A program made the translations under genes and the position numbers. This document shows positions 37,549 to 50,400 of a stretch of DNA of 64,000 nucleotides, piece after piece (the first letter of the stretch is position 1; each line of letters begins with the position of its first letter). This DNA is from Metridium senile (Eukaryota; Cnidaria; Anthozoa; Actiniaria; Metridiidae). The notes under the pieces are model-generated. The model did not search any database and was not told the DNA's origin. It saw only the letters and a list, made by a program, of their open reading frames with translations. The stretch is from positions 20,681,668 to 20,745,667 of the forward strand of contig OX459097.1 in assembly GCA_949775045.1 (NCBI GenBank), given 5' to 3'.

Positions 37549-40500
37549 TTAAGCCGTCTTTGAAGGGCAGAACAACATTTAGACAGAACTGATATTATGT
37601 TTAGCCGGGTGTTTAGGCATTGATAGGCTGCGTAAGGTTTTTAGATATATAATAAAGTTTGTCTTCGACAGGCCATCCGTCTTCGCGCGGAAAGCTAGTC
37701 GGTGCAGTTAGCCGTCTTTGAATGGCAAAACAGCATTTAGACAAAACTTTTATTATATGTTTAGGCATTGATAGGCTGCGTAAGGTTTTTAGATATATAA
37801 TAAAGTTTGTCTTCGACAGGCCATCCGTCTTCGCGCGGAAAGCTAGTCGGTGCAGTTAAGCCGTCTTTCAATGGCAAAACAGCATTTAGACAAAACTTTT
37901 ATTATGTTTAGGCATTGATAGGCTGCGTAAGGTTTTTAGATATATAATAAAGTTTGTCTTCGACAGGCCATCCGTCTTCGCGCGGAAAGCTAGTCGGTGC
38001 AGTTAGCCGTCTTTGAATGGCAAAACAGCATTTAGACAAAACTTTTATTATATGTTTAGGCATTGATAGGCTGCGTAAGGTTTTTAGATATATAATAAAG
38101 TTTGTCTTCGACAGGCCATCCGTCTTCGCGCGGAAAGCTAGTCGGTGCAGTTAAGCCGTCTTTCAATGGCAAAACAGCATTTAGACAAAACTTTTATTAT
38201 GTTTAGGCATTGATAGGCTGCGTAAGGTTTTAAGATATATAATAAAGTTTGTCTTCGACAGGCCATCCGTCTTCGCGCGGAAAGCTAGTCGGTGCAGTTA
38301 AGCCGTCTTTGAATGTCAAAACAGCATTTAGACAAAACTTTTATTATGTTTAGGCATTGATAGGCTGCGTAAGGTTTTTAGATATATAATAAAGTTTGTC
38401 TTCGACAGGCCATCCGTCTTCGCGCGGAAAGCTAGTCGGTGCATTTAGCCGTCTTTGAATGGCAGAACAGCATTTAGACAGAACTTATATTATGTTTAGG
38501 CATTGATAGGCTGCGTAAGGTTTTAAGATATATAATAAAGTTTGTCTTCGACAGGCCATCCGTCTTCGCGCGGAAAGCTAGTCGGTGCAGTTAAGCCGTC
38601 TTTGAATGGCAAAACAGCATTTAGACAAAACTTTTATTATGTTTAGGCACTGATAGGCTGCGTAAGGTTTTTAGATATATAATAAAGTTTGTCTTCGACA
38701 GGCCATCCGTCTTCGCGCGGAAAGCTAGTCGGTGCAGTTAAGCCGTCTTTGAATGGCAAAACAGCATTTAGACAAAACTTTTATTATGTTTAGGCACTGA
38801 TAGGCTGCGTAAGGTTTTTAGATATATAATAAAGTTTGTCTTCGACAGGCCATCCGTCTTCGCGCGGAAAGCTAGTCGGTGCAGTTAGCCGTCTTTGAAT
38901 GGCAAAACAGCATTTAGACAAAACTTTTATTATATGTTTAGGCATTGATAGGCTGCGTAAGGTTTTTAGATATATAATAAAGTTTGTCTTCGACAGGCCA
39001 TCCGTCTTCGCGCGGAAAGCTAGTCGGTGCAGTTAAGCCGTCTTTGAATGGCAAAACAGCATTTAGACAAAACTTTTATTATGTTTAGGCATTGATAGGC
39101 TGCGTAAGGTTTTAAGATATATAATAAAGTTTGTCTTCGACAGGCCATCCGTCTTCGCGCGGAAAGCTAGTCGGTGCAGTTAAGCCGTCTTTGAATGGCA
39201 AAACAGCATTTAGACAAAACTTTTATTATGTTTAGGCATTGATAGGCTGCGTAAGGTTTTTAGATATATAATAAAGTTTGTCTTCGACAGGCCATCCGTC
39301 TTCGCGCGGAAAGCTAGTCGGTGCATTTAGCCGTCTTTGAATGGCAGAACAGCATTTAGACAGAACTTATATTATGTTTAGGCATTGATAGGCTGCGTAA
39401 GGTTTTAAGATATATAATAAAGTTTGTCTTCGACAGGCCATCCGTCTTCGCGCGGAAAGCTAGTCGGTGCAGTTAAGCCGTCTTTGAATGGCAAAACAGC
39501 ATTTAGACAAAACTTTTATTATGTTTAGGCACTGATAGGCTGCGTAAGGTTTTTAGATATATAATAAAGTTTGTCTTCGACAGGCCATCCGTCTTCGCGC
39601 GGAAAGCTAGTCGGTGCAGTTAAGCCGTCTTTGAATGGCAAAACAGCATTTAGACAAAACTTTTATTATGTTTAGGCACTGATAGGCTGCGTAAGGTTTT
39701 TAGATATATAATAAAGTTTGTCTTCGACAGGCCATCCGTCTTCGCGCGGAAAGCTAGTCGGTGCAGTTAGCCGTCTTTGAATGGCAAAACAGCATTTAGA
39801 CAAAACTTTTATTATATGTTTAGGCATTGATAGGCTGCGTAAGGTTTTTAGATATATAATAAAGTTTGTCTTCGACAGGCCATCCGTCTTCGCGCGGAAA
39901 GCTAGTCGGTGCAGTTAAGCCGTCTTTGAATGGCAAAACAGCATTTAGACAAAACTTTTATTATGTTTAGGCATTGATAGGCTGCGTAAGGTTTTAAGAT
40001 ATATAATAAAGTTTGTCTTCGACAGGCCATCCGTCTTCGCGCGGAAAGCTAGTCGGTGCAGTTAAGCCGTCTTTGAATGGCAAAACAGCATTTAGACAAA
40101 ACTTTTATTATGTTTAGGCATTGATAGGCTGCGTAAGGTTTTTAGATATATAATAAAGTTTGTCTTCGACAGGCCATCCGTCTTCGCGCGGAAAGCTAGT
40201 CGGTGCATTTAGCCGTCTTTGAATGGCAGAACAGCATTTAGACAGAACTTATATTATGTTTAGGCATTGATAGGCTGCGTAAGGTTTTAAGATATATAAT
40301 AAAGTTTGTCTTCGACAGGCCATCCGTCTTCGCGCGGAAAGCTAGTCGGTGCAGTTAAGCCGTCTTTCAATGGCAAAACAGCATTTAGACAAAACTTTTA
40401 TTATGTTTAGGCACTGATAGGCTGCGTAAGGTTTTTAGATATATAATAAAGTTTGTCTTCGACAGGCCATCCGTCTTCGCGCGGAAAGCTAGTCGGTGCA

Positions 40501-40870
40501 GTTAAGCCGTCTTTGAATGTCAAAACAGCATTTAGACAAAACTTTTATTATGTTTAGGCATTGATAGGCTGCGTAAGGTTTTTAGATATATAATAAAGTT
40601 TGTCTTCGACAGGCCATCCGTCTTCGCGCGGAAAGCTAGTCGGTGCATTTAGCCGTCTTTGAATGGCAGAACAGCATTTAGACAGAACTTATATTATGTT
40701 TAGGCATTGATAGGCTGCGTAAGGTTTTAAGATATATAATAAAGTTTGTCTTCGACAGGCCATCCGTCTTCTTGCGGAAAGCTAGTCGGTGCAGTTAGCC
40801 GTCTTTGAATGGCAAAACAGCATTTACACAAAACTTTTATTATATGTTTAGGCATTGATAGGCTGCGTTA
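37549..40870. repeat. 147-bp satellite, 23 monomers, with an 882-bp higher-order period
   Basis: The anchor ggctgcgtaagg recurs at 37,626, 37,774, 37,921, 38,069 and so on to 40,861, with spacings of 146-148. From about 38,216 the variants (ttttaaga against tttttaga, agaac against aaaac, Tatatg inserts) recur every sixth monomer; the length pattern 146-147-147-148-147-147 sums to 882 and repeats exactly (38,509, 39,391, 40,273). Each complete monomer contains an AATAAA in tatataataaagtttgtc and the GC-rich tract gccatccgtcttcgcgcgga. The first monomer is diverged and starts 3 nt after the stop codon of the gene at 36,452-37,545. No protein-coding frame. Confidence 0.95.
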
Positions 40871-42209
40871 ATGTATTGGGGGGCTTGACGTTTTATTGTA
40901 ATATTAATGCCTAAGTTTTTCAGATTTTTTCTCGATGGGAAGAAGAGTTCTGTGGTCGGTGCAAGCAACAAATCTCCTCGCCCAATGCCAAAATCCATAC
41001 CTTGTTGGACAGCCAAAGAAGAAACAAAACCTCCCACTGCTTTTCAGGGACATATAATAACTAACCGCCCTTATTAAGTAATGATATTACTATTAATGCA
41101 TACTAGTTTTCCAAAATATCATTAAATATTAGTATAAAATTTACTATTGTAGAAATTGTACTTGACACGATTGTAATATCAAACATACAATAAAATCAAA
41201 TGAATAAAATATATACAAATGTGAATATGTTTATATGTTTATTAATGCAATCTTTATGGGGAAAAGCATTATGGGGAAATTTGAAGCGCTAATATATAAT
41301 AGCTGCAAAAATTAGTGCCGATTGAATAAATAATAAACACGATCGTACAGGCGAAAAGCGAGAAAATTAGCTAGAAGACGTATACGGTCCTGATTGATGA
41401 GTATAATGCATTGAAACATGAGTTTTCGTTGATCGGACACATGCGTTTCCGACTACCTTATAGCCAACGGAAACAAGGTCCGGTTTTTTAGTGCGGTTCC
41501 GTAGTATACGGAGAAACGGAAACGTGAGTTTAAGACACGTTTAAGTCGACTTATACCAATGATTAAGGGACGGAAACTAGAGCCTTTACCTCATGATTCC
41601 GCTATGTTTCCGTCGACGGAAATTGTCAATTTCGCACTGTGTGAATTCACGAGTAAAGACGATATCGCACGAATCGCTGAGCGATTCCTTGTGGAATTCC
41701 CGAGTCGGACGATAAATTTTCCTTGAATCCCATGCCAACACTGTTTTTATCGTAATGTAAAGTTTATTTTAACAAAAGTGAATTTTATTACGCGCGACTA
41801 AAAAGCCATCTTGTAGCTCAGCGTACGCTTAGCCATTAAGAAAGGAAAGGAAATCGGCTGAACGATGAATGAGTCAAACGTACCATCGATATCTTTGTAA
41901 TCAACATCGTGGTGATAAAATTACTTGTTTTCCGACGATCAATTCAAGTCTGTTAGGATTGCCCTGAAATTCGGCAATGGACCGGCAACGGATTCGGCTA
42001 CAATGCAACGACGAAGGAAAATACAAACTGAAGATGTTGCTACTCGAGTTCTAAAATGGGCTTTTCAATTTTCTTGTTACTTGTCGTCACACGAACGTAC
42101 CTCTCACAGGGATTACCGATGAACGGATTAATTGCTTGATACGAACTAAACGAATACAAAACGTACTGAAATGTTGAAAACTTTACTACTGGCGAAAACT
42201 AAATACTAC
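40871..42209. other. Right flank of the satellite, no gene supported
   Basis: 40,871-41,430 is AT-rich with no domain. 41,430-41,643 is the TTTCCG-rich right end of the large element. 41,925-42,122 is a 65-codon frame on the plus strand (from TTG) with no recognisable domain, left uncalled. Confidence 0.4.
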
Positions 42210-42211
42210 TA

Positions 42212-42844
42212 CAGTCGAAGTTCCATTAGCGGACGCTCCACTAAGCGGACTGTTCTAGTTACGGGCAGCTTTCCAAAACCCCGTTTTTTCTTCCATACAA
42301 ACACTGTATTCACACTTTCCATTTAGCGGACATTCTCTTAAGCGGACGCGGACACCTTAAGCGAATCCCAATTGACCTTTTCTATTGTTTTCAAGCTCCC
42401 TTAAGCTGACACTCGAAATAGAAATATAGAATAAAGTTAATTCAACAACTAAATATTTTTAAGTTTTCACATAATGCATGCCTCACATAGTCGTTCTAAA
42501 GCTGAAAACGATATGAATTTTCTTATTGACGCAAAAAGACGTTATAGTTTCCATTGAGTAATATTTCTTATCTCGTGTTAGACTTGTGTTACACCAGACC
42601 ATAATTATCAACAACAGTTGTTAAAATATTGATTATTTGAATAAATTGCTTAATCATTGAGCCACAGTATTCTTTGTCTTTAATTGCTATATTTATTGAT
42701 CTTTAGAAATGCTTTTGTAAACGCAAAACGAGACTATTTTACGTTATTTACCCGTTTTAAGAACCCTTCCTATTAGGCGGACAGCTCTACTTACGGACAC
42801 TTTTTTCGTTTCCCAAGGGTGTCCGCTTTATGGAGCTTCGACTT
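42212..42844. mobile_element. Complete pogo/Tigger-like MITE, 633 bp, TA target site
   Basis: CAGTCGAAGTTCCATTAGCG at the left is answered by CGCTTTATGGAGCTTCGACT at the right, with TA at 42,210-42,211 and 42,845-42,846. Several internal 'agcggac' words are subterminal repeats. It has no transposase and is non-autonomous. TA duplication and the CAGT...CGAAG-type termini are those of the pogo/Tigger branch of Tc1/mariner. Confidence 0.85.
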
Positions 42845-43129
42845 TACTACTACTACTATATACTCTTATTTTTATTGCCATCATTTGTGAATATAATAAC
42901 AGTCAGATATTAAGAAAGTTAGTATTGGATTAAGTTGAACATGAGATCGTTCATTATCATGAACGTAAACTTAATTTACCATTTAAGTAAAAGTACACAT
43001 ACAATCCGGTAAAAAATAAAATGGAAAACAAGTTTCGCTGCCATTTTAGTCAATTCGAGAACGGGCGGAACCTTGGAACTTGACACAATAAATGTATTGT
43101 TCGCTTGGAAGGAAAAAAGGAAAAGTACT

Positions 43130-43368
43130 ATTATTTAGCGTCGGTAGTTCCTTCAGCTAGAAGTAAGCTGGTCTTCCATGAAGCCGACAGTGCGCTCTTT
43201 CCCCCCTCTCTCCATCAACGGATATTTAAAGCTACTCAAAGCTAGCTACACTGATTGGAAAGAAGTCGAAACAACTATGAGACCACTGGGCCGGGGATCG
43301 AACTCGTGACCTCTCGCTCCGAAAGCCGCGCACTAACTAACTTAGCTACACTTGTTCCTGTTTGCGAA
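43130..43368 (-). mobile_element. tRNA-derived SINE
   Basis: On the minus strand the head reads GTGTAGCTAAGTTAGTTAGT ... AGGTCACGAGTTCGATCCCC. The A box (TAGCTAAGTTAG) is at 43,337-43,348 and the B box (GAGTTCGATCC) at 43,295-43,305, correctly spaced for an internal RNA polymerase III promoter. The tRNA-like head is followed by an unrelated body. The 3' boundary near 43,130 is a guess. The element is absent from the equivalent part of copy A. Confidence 0.7.
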
Positions 43369-44142
43369 TTTACCTGAATGGTACACATATTTGATGATAA
43401 AGAACGTCCAAAAAGAAAACAAAATGGAAAACAGTGAAAACGCTCTTAGGAATACACCATATCACGGTTGTCGTCGATCTACCACAGCCTATATAGTGTA
43501 GTAGGTGCATATTCTTTACAGTTTATGACTTTCCGTTGAGTTTTTTACAAAGTGTTTCAATTATTTAATAATGTGCACATTCCTAAAAAAAATGCATGCT
43601 ATCAAATTCTAAAGCCTTTATTACACACCAACGAGGCGGATACTCATTGACGACAACAGTGAGATTGTCTCTTACCGCTCTTTTAATATCACTGATACAC
43701 AAAAGCATTTTTCTGGTGGTGAAAATGCATAACAACCTTGATTATGGCAGCTAAACGACTATTTAAAGATCATTCTGTTTAAAGAATTTTACTGCTAAAG
43801 ATTTGTGGTGCATTACATCATCTTTTTGCTTGTATGATAAATTATTCCTAGCACCGTGTTAATATTTTCGACCACATTTTAAGAAACGTTTATAATTACG
43901 GGTGTAAATAAATAGATACAGATTAGTTCAGATTGAATATTATTATTATTATCTACAATTGGCGAATAAAATAATGACACATTGCCTACAATTGTTAATG
44001 GATAATTTAAATCTATAAATAGATTACAGTTTTAATCACGTATTCAGGTCTTATCCCCCCTCCCCCCTCTTCAATGTTGTTCTACCTTGATTGAAGAACG
44101 ACCCATTGACAATTTTATAGTTGATTGACCAACATTGTCTAG

Positions 44143-44167
44143 GGGGGGGGGGGGGGGTAGGGGGGGG
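44143..44167. repeat. Poly-G tract, copy B flank
   Basis: A run of about 16 G, then tagggggggg. Copy A lacks it at the equivalent point, where the TIR element begins nearby. Confidence 0.6.
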
Positions 44168-44427
44168 TACAGTCAGATTTTGGTAAATGGTACGTATTTG
44201 GGGGCACTGTGTATACAAACTTTCAAACTATTTATTCGCCGATTGTAGCTTCTACAATATCGCTGTTTACCGCTATACCGTTGATTATATGTTTTTCATT
44301 GTATTTAGTCTATGATATATCTAGCCACGTTTTTGGTGAATGTCTATAGATCTATAATAACATAAAAAAAGGAACATAATAATGAGGCAAAACAATGAGA
44401 GACTCGTAACCAGTCCACGACTCCTGT

Positions 44428-47400
44428 TTACACCTCAACATCGGAATCACTGTTCATCGACGGCACCAAATACCCATCATCCTTCTCGACGAGTCCCATA
44501 AACTCAACATACGGCTTGTCACGTGTCATGAAAGTTTCCATCCTTTGAATTACGTCATTGAACGGTGGTCGGTTCTGCGCATGTTCTTTCCAGCAGTCTT
44601 TCATGATAGAATATCTGAAGATAAACGTTTTGTGATTAGTTGGAATAAGATACAAAAAACTGAATTTTATTAACTTGTCTCCAAATCTTGCCAATATATA
44701 ACCCTCGCGTGATCGAAAGGAAAAAGGAACAACTTAATTTGTGTTAGCATGCTAATTTTCTTTGGTGTAAGAATGAGTACATACGTACATAAGCGCAGAA
44801 TATTCCGCTTAAAACAAACTAACAAATATGTTTTTGAATAATATAATATAATATTGGGGTTCTAATCTGAATATCTTACACATCATCAGGACAAAGATCA
44901 GGTTTATCCATCCTATAGCCTTCCTTCAGAAGGGATAGAAGCTGCTGGTTGCAGACAGTACGGTATGGTAGCTTGCCTTTCAAAACAAAACAATGCACTG
45001 TCAAATAATTTAAAGTTGATCATGTCCATCAATAACATCATCCTGATTTTTATATTATCAGTCATCATCATCATTATTATTATGTTAATCATCAGCATCA
45101 TTAAAACGTCCATCATCATCATCATCAATATGTATGTCCATCATCATCATCTTTATAAAGGTCATATTATAATTCTGCTTATCTTTATCATATTGATCAC
45201 AATATCACTGGCCATTCATATTTAACTTTCAAATAATTTGAAAAGAATTGCCATCAACGTTATCGCTGTATTTGTATATTATATGTGACATAATCTTTTT
45301 CATCTAAATCATATCTTTATTACATTTTCAACGAGTCACTAATAAAATGGGTTATAATAAATTAATCTTCATTGTCATCCTTACATCATCGCAATCGCTA
45401 CGATTAAAACTAGTTCAATTAACGATCTTGAGATCGAAAGGTATCATGGGATATATTCCAATGGGCATTATGAGTGAGTCGACGAGACATTCAAAGTGCG
45501 TATGCAAGTGTTAAGAAAAGGATAATAAGAAATAAAAAGTATTGTTTAGCTCAGCATCTTAAATTAGCTGTAGACGATGTGTTTTTCTTACCCAAAGAGT
45601 ATATCTCCCAAAGCACCACGCCGTATGACCATCTGATAAGAACAACAGCATTATGTTTTAATTACTTTGGATTTGAATGATATGCTCTTTGAACATGTGT
45701 GGTATTTCAATAATAGATTGTTATGGGTGGCAGTCAATTATGTTTCTATTAAATTGCACTTACACGTCACTTTTGCTGGTAAATATCTGGTCATCAATAG
45801 CTTCAGGCGACATCCATTTTAAAGGCAGCTTACGGCGTCCCTGGGCCTGGTACACCTGGTCCTCATATGTCACGTGACGAGAAAGACCAAAATCAGCGAC
45901 TTTAGCAACAAAACCATCAGCTAAAAGAATGTTACGAGTAGCAAGATCACGATGAACGATTCCCTTTGATGACAAGTACTCCTGTATATACAAGATGAGG
46001 AGATTAAAATACAAATAACAACAAAATTAAACCAAGACTTAACAATAAAAATAGAACTTAAAAACATAAAATCTACAATAATCTTTATTACTTGTATACA
46101 TGCCACACCGCTGTTTTCACACTGAACGTAGATCGAATAATAACAATATGTATTTTATATCTGTCATTCTTTAGTGATATTCTTTGAAATATTTCACTCA
46201 TTAATTTCTATGTCTGAGAACTGCATATTTTTTTAATTCCTCCTCCTTACCATTCCTTGTGCAATTTGCCAAGAGAAAGACATCAGTTCCTCTAGCAGTT
46301 CCTCTGCACTGTCATGGTCTTTGCCCTTCTCATCCTCGTTTACTCCCTCTGTGGAGTTGTTTATTGAACGACGAATCAGCACATATGTCTGAAAATAAAT
46401 TTATGTTTATTTTGTCGAATTAACTGTATTATCATGGTATAAAGTAAGACAGGCAAGTCTTTAAAGCTTTAATCGCCGCATATGCATCGTGACTAAAAAG
46501 TTACGAATTTCAATTTAATTGGTTCATTTGATGTAAGCTCCGCCTACAAACTCGGAAAAACCGAAAATCTAATTGAAAAACCGAAAATCTAATTGAAAAT
46601 CGCAGTTTTGCTAGTCGCGAAACAACAATTTTCGCTGTATGAATACACTGTACAAAATTACTCGATTCTGATTGGACGAGAGGAGTATAATTACATCGTA
46701 AATTGTACTCTGCAGAGTACCAATTGGTTGTTCAGTATATTATAAATAAAATAAACCGCACGATCTTCTCATACAATTTCTAACTAATAGATACTCTACT
46801 ACTACTACTACTTTACGTAGTCCTATGGTCGGTAAGTTTGCACTACTTGCCTTCTTGCGTTTCTCCCTCAGGAAGTTAAGCAAGTCTCCATATCGTGCAA
46901 ACTCTACAACTAACAACACTTGTTCTTCTTTAGTGCAGCAAGCAACCATACTTATGATGTTTCTATGGCAGCCAACATTCTTCATCAAGTCGATTTCACG
47001 AAGAAATTCTTTTTTCTCATCTTCTAATGCTCCGTCTGCCAGTTTATATTTACAATAAAAACAAAATAATGAATGAATAGATGCTCAAATATTTATATAA
47101 ACAAAATTAATAAATGGAAGTGATTTACAGAAGAAATCAATAAAAATACATTGATGAATACATGTGAAACGAGCGTGAATGATCAATCATTAAAACAAAT
47201 TATAGAGTATTTGCACAATTATAATATCCTATTAATATGTTCTTACTCACCATGTAACATTTTCACAGCTACGATAACATCTTTAATGATGTTTTGTTTA
47301 TCGCGGAGAATTTCCTGTCCCGTCCCATCGGTGTTGTTTGTGTCTTTCAAATCTATGTCCATGCGTCCTTTCCATACTTTACCAAAAGCTCCATGGCCGA

Positions 47401-50400
47401 TCTCTTGTAGTAGTTCAACCTTCTCAAGCGATACTTCCAATGGGTCTTCACGAGAGGATTGCCTGTGCGGTAAAAAATATCAATCTGAGAAAGTAGTCTG
47501 TTATGGAAATAGAAAATCGGAATTGCAGCACATGAAAGTAATTTTTCTAGTATAATTTTCAAACAATCGCTACAGTCATACCAATTTAAACAACAAAGGT
47601 ATCTTATAATTCACTTTGATTTAGACCAGCATGAACACAGCTTCACGACTATTCAGTATTGGAATGAGCTAGCAGAAAATTTACACTAGGTTAAAAGGTG
47701 ACATATCTAAAACATGTTGATCGCTTTAGAATTCGAGTATAACGATGATGATACAAGATGATAGGCTCGGAATAAGCATTTCAATAAATATACATGTCAA
47801 ACTAGCTGATCAAGGTTGACGAAACAGTGAATTTTAACAAACTATTTACCTGTTTGCCTGCTTTTTGTTTCTCTTCTTAATAAACACGTAGAACAGCAAC
47901 AAGATGACAAGTACCAGGACACCGCTTCCTACACCTACTGCTATTGCAATGATGGAAGACGTATTCTTGATGTTTCTGCTCTTTGTGTTTTTAGTTGTTA
48001 TATTGTTGGTGGAGGTCTTCCATGTTGATGTAACAGGCGATGTTGGCGATGGCGAATTAACTGAATACCATGGACAGAGGAACATAAGCAATTAAGAAAT
48101 TTCCAGAAAAAAAAATAACAGAGACAGAATCAAGCTATTTATCAATAAATATACAATAGAATACAAGTGCTTTACAATTATCACGCTTACGAACTTTTTT
48201 AGTTTTAGATAGCAGTATACTTTTTAAATAACCCTTGTAGAGACCAACTTTAGTGACGGCACATATGATAATTGTTAAGCTCCTTCAGACATGTGAAATG
48301 CACTTATTTAATGCGGTCTTAAAATACTACAATAAATTGCATATTGTTATATTTTGAAATTATTAACGGTGTATTTCAAAGAAACACTAGTTTTCGCAGA
48401 ATTTATAACATGCCTTCAGTTTTGAAAAAAAAAACAAGTGAATACCTTTGTGTTTATAGTCAACAATTTAAGTTTTAAATAAATCAGTGTAATTATAATA
48501 TTAAATTAAAAAGGGGGTTCAGTCGTAAACTACAGCATCAAAAGGGGGATCACTCAAACAAACAAACAAAAAAACAAAAAAAAAACAAAAAAACAGCCAC
48601 GTGTACAATAAAGAACCCTAAACTTCGACAGAGTGATTTATCAAAGACTTGAACTATAAAAAAGTGATGAAAAAAGTGATTTATGATACAAATTTACAAG
48701 ATTTATGATAAATAATGACCGGGCCTTATCATGAATAACGCAACGCAATGCACAAACTATGGAAATTGCTTTATGTCAAAGTCGATGTTTTAAAATTAGG
48801 ACAACGAATTCTTTCTGATTTGAAAATCATTATTAAACAACTTTAATTGGATCAAATATACCAAATGTGCCTTGTGTGTAAAATTTTTTTTTTTCATATT
48901 TTTTTTTTTTTTTTTTTTGCTTATCACTTAGTATATCAGTATCATATCATACTTACATTTGTCTTGGAAGGTAATGTTCATCTTGAATCCTTTAGCAGTA
49001 TATTGTCGATCAGACCTAAAAATCACCATTATATCCCTTCCACTTGAAGACAATTTCTGAGAAAGCAGGTTTGGTTTCCTGCTAAAGTTTCCCAACACTA
49101 CACTATTGTCATCAGATCCATCTCGAACCAGTACATAGTCTCCAGGTTGAGCCAAGTCAAAATAATCAAACTTAATGTTGACTTTTTTGTTTTTTGGTGC
49201 AATAACGAGCCACGTGCACAGTTGGTTATTAGGGTAGTAGGAAGGGTAAAAAGGACTGGTAATTGCCGGTTGATCCCGTAAATACTGAACTGTTTTACAG
49301 GCTGTGAATAAGACAAAAGATACCGATCGATGTTTAAATACGATTTTGAGATCTTATGTATTGCCACAATGATATGCATTTGTACCAAAATAATAAGTAA
49401 TATTTGTACTTCCTGTATTTGGACTTTGGCAGCAAATGTTCTGAAAACTACCAATTATATTTCAGAGTTCACTCGAGTTTAAAATTGGAAATTCTCGCAA
49501 TCAATTGTACACTACATTCACCGTTGAGCACGCAAAAGCAAAGGATCAGTTTGCCATCACTAGTAAACGTAAACTTAACGCAACACCCTAAGCAGTACCA
49601 ATTACCCGATTCCATTCCCTAAAATTGGTATGATGATCATCCTTTTTTACACAAATATAGTACAAGTTGTTTTTGGTTGACTGAAGGAAGTCACTGTTCA
49701 CTTGTATTACGGTTATAGCTAGGGTAGAGGCTTTGTGCCGATTTGTTTAAGTTGTTTGACCGATATTGGACAGGCACATTTCCTTCAATGATCAGCCACG
49801 TTTTGGTCTTCCTGTTCGATTCATTACTGTGATGTCTGGTTTGTTTGAGCCATTTTGGGTTCAATATCTAGATGTATCGAGATGTTGCATGGGATTTTTG
49901 CTTCGTCGTCATCCATGAAACTTTTGGTAAATGATTGCTTGTGCCACGGTGTAGGTTCGTCATGTGCAGTAAACATAAAATACGAAAAGTTTTGGTGGTA
50001 CACATGGCGAAGCAGACAGTCATGCCTTGTCGTGTATAAAGATTGGGCGGTTGCTGAACAGAGAATAAGTGTGGTATTGTTTTTTCTTTGTGGTGACAAA
50101 ATCTTCAGATCAAATCGCCTTCTCCGTTGTTTAATTTCTTTCGTCAATATATCTTTGTTGGTACTAGTTGTTGAGCAATACTCATATATACACTGTAGAC
50201 AATATCAGGGGTGTTTGTTTCAATATCTTGCTAATGTTGTATTTATCTTTGTCTAGATCTACATCCTTACATTTAGTGACTACAATCATTGACAAAATTG
50301 TTGGCACCAATGAGATAAAGTAATTTTAGGACTGCTGAAATTCCACTACTCCAAACATTCTCATTCATTATTTGGCGTGTTATGCTATCAAACTGTTGAA

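Larger units (their letters stand above)
34302..41643. mobile_element. Candidate 7.3-kb hAT-like element or nested insertion with TTTCCG subterminal motifs
   Basis: ACACAGCGCGAAATT (34,302-34,316) is inverted at 41,629-41,643 with one mismatch. Both ends then carry dense TTTCCG/CGGAAA words in both orientations (about eight at 34,318-34,505, about eight at 41,430-41,625). Such short subterminal motif clusters and a CAGYG start are usual for hAT transposon ends. The region lies in copy B only, so it inserted after the duplication. No transposase was found. The interior holds a foldback element, an unknown gene and a satellite. Flanking 8-bp duplications were not found. Confidence 0.5.

Noticed and set aside
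37549..40870. CRISPR-like array
   Set aside because: The whole 147-bp unit repeats without unique spacers, and the DNA is clearly from an animal. It is a satellite.
37549..40870. Hammerhead ribozyme in the 147-bp satellite
   Set aside because: I looked on both strands for CTGANGA followed by a stem and GAAA; the near match ctgataggctgcg lacks the required bases and no GAAA stem follows.
43130..43368. Functional tRNA gene
   Set aside because: A and B boxes are present, but I do not see a complete cloverleaf with acceptor stem, and the sequence runs on into an unrelated body. A SINE fits better.
49824..50147. 107-codon minus-strand frame in the copy-B insertion
   Set aside because: It could be part of a captured gene, but no motif is recognisable and the strand opposite is also open. 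Kept only as a remark under the insertion.
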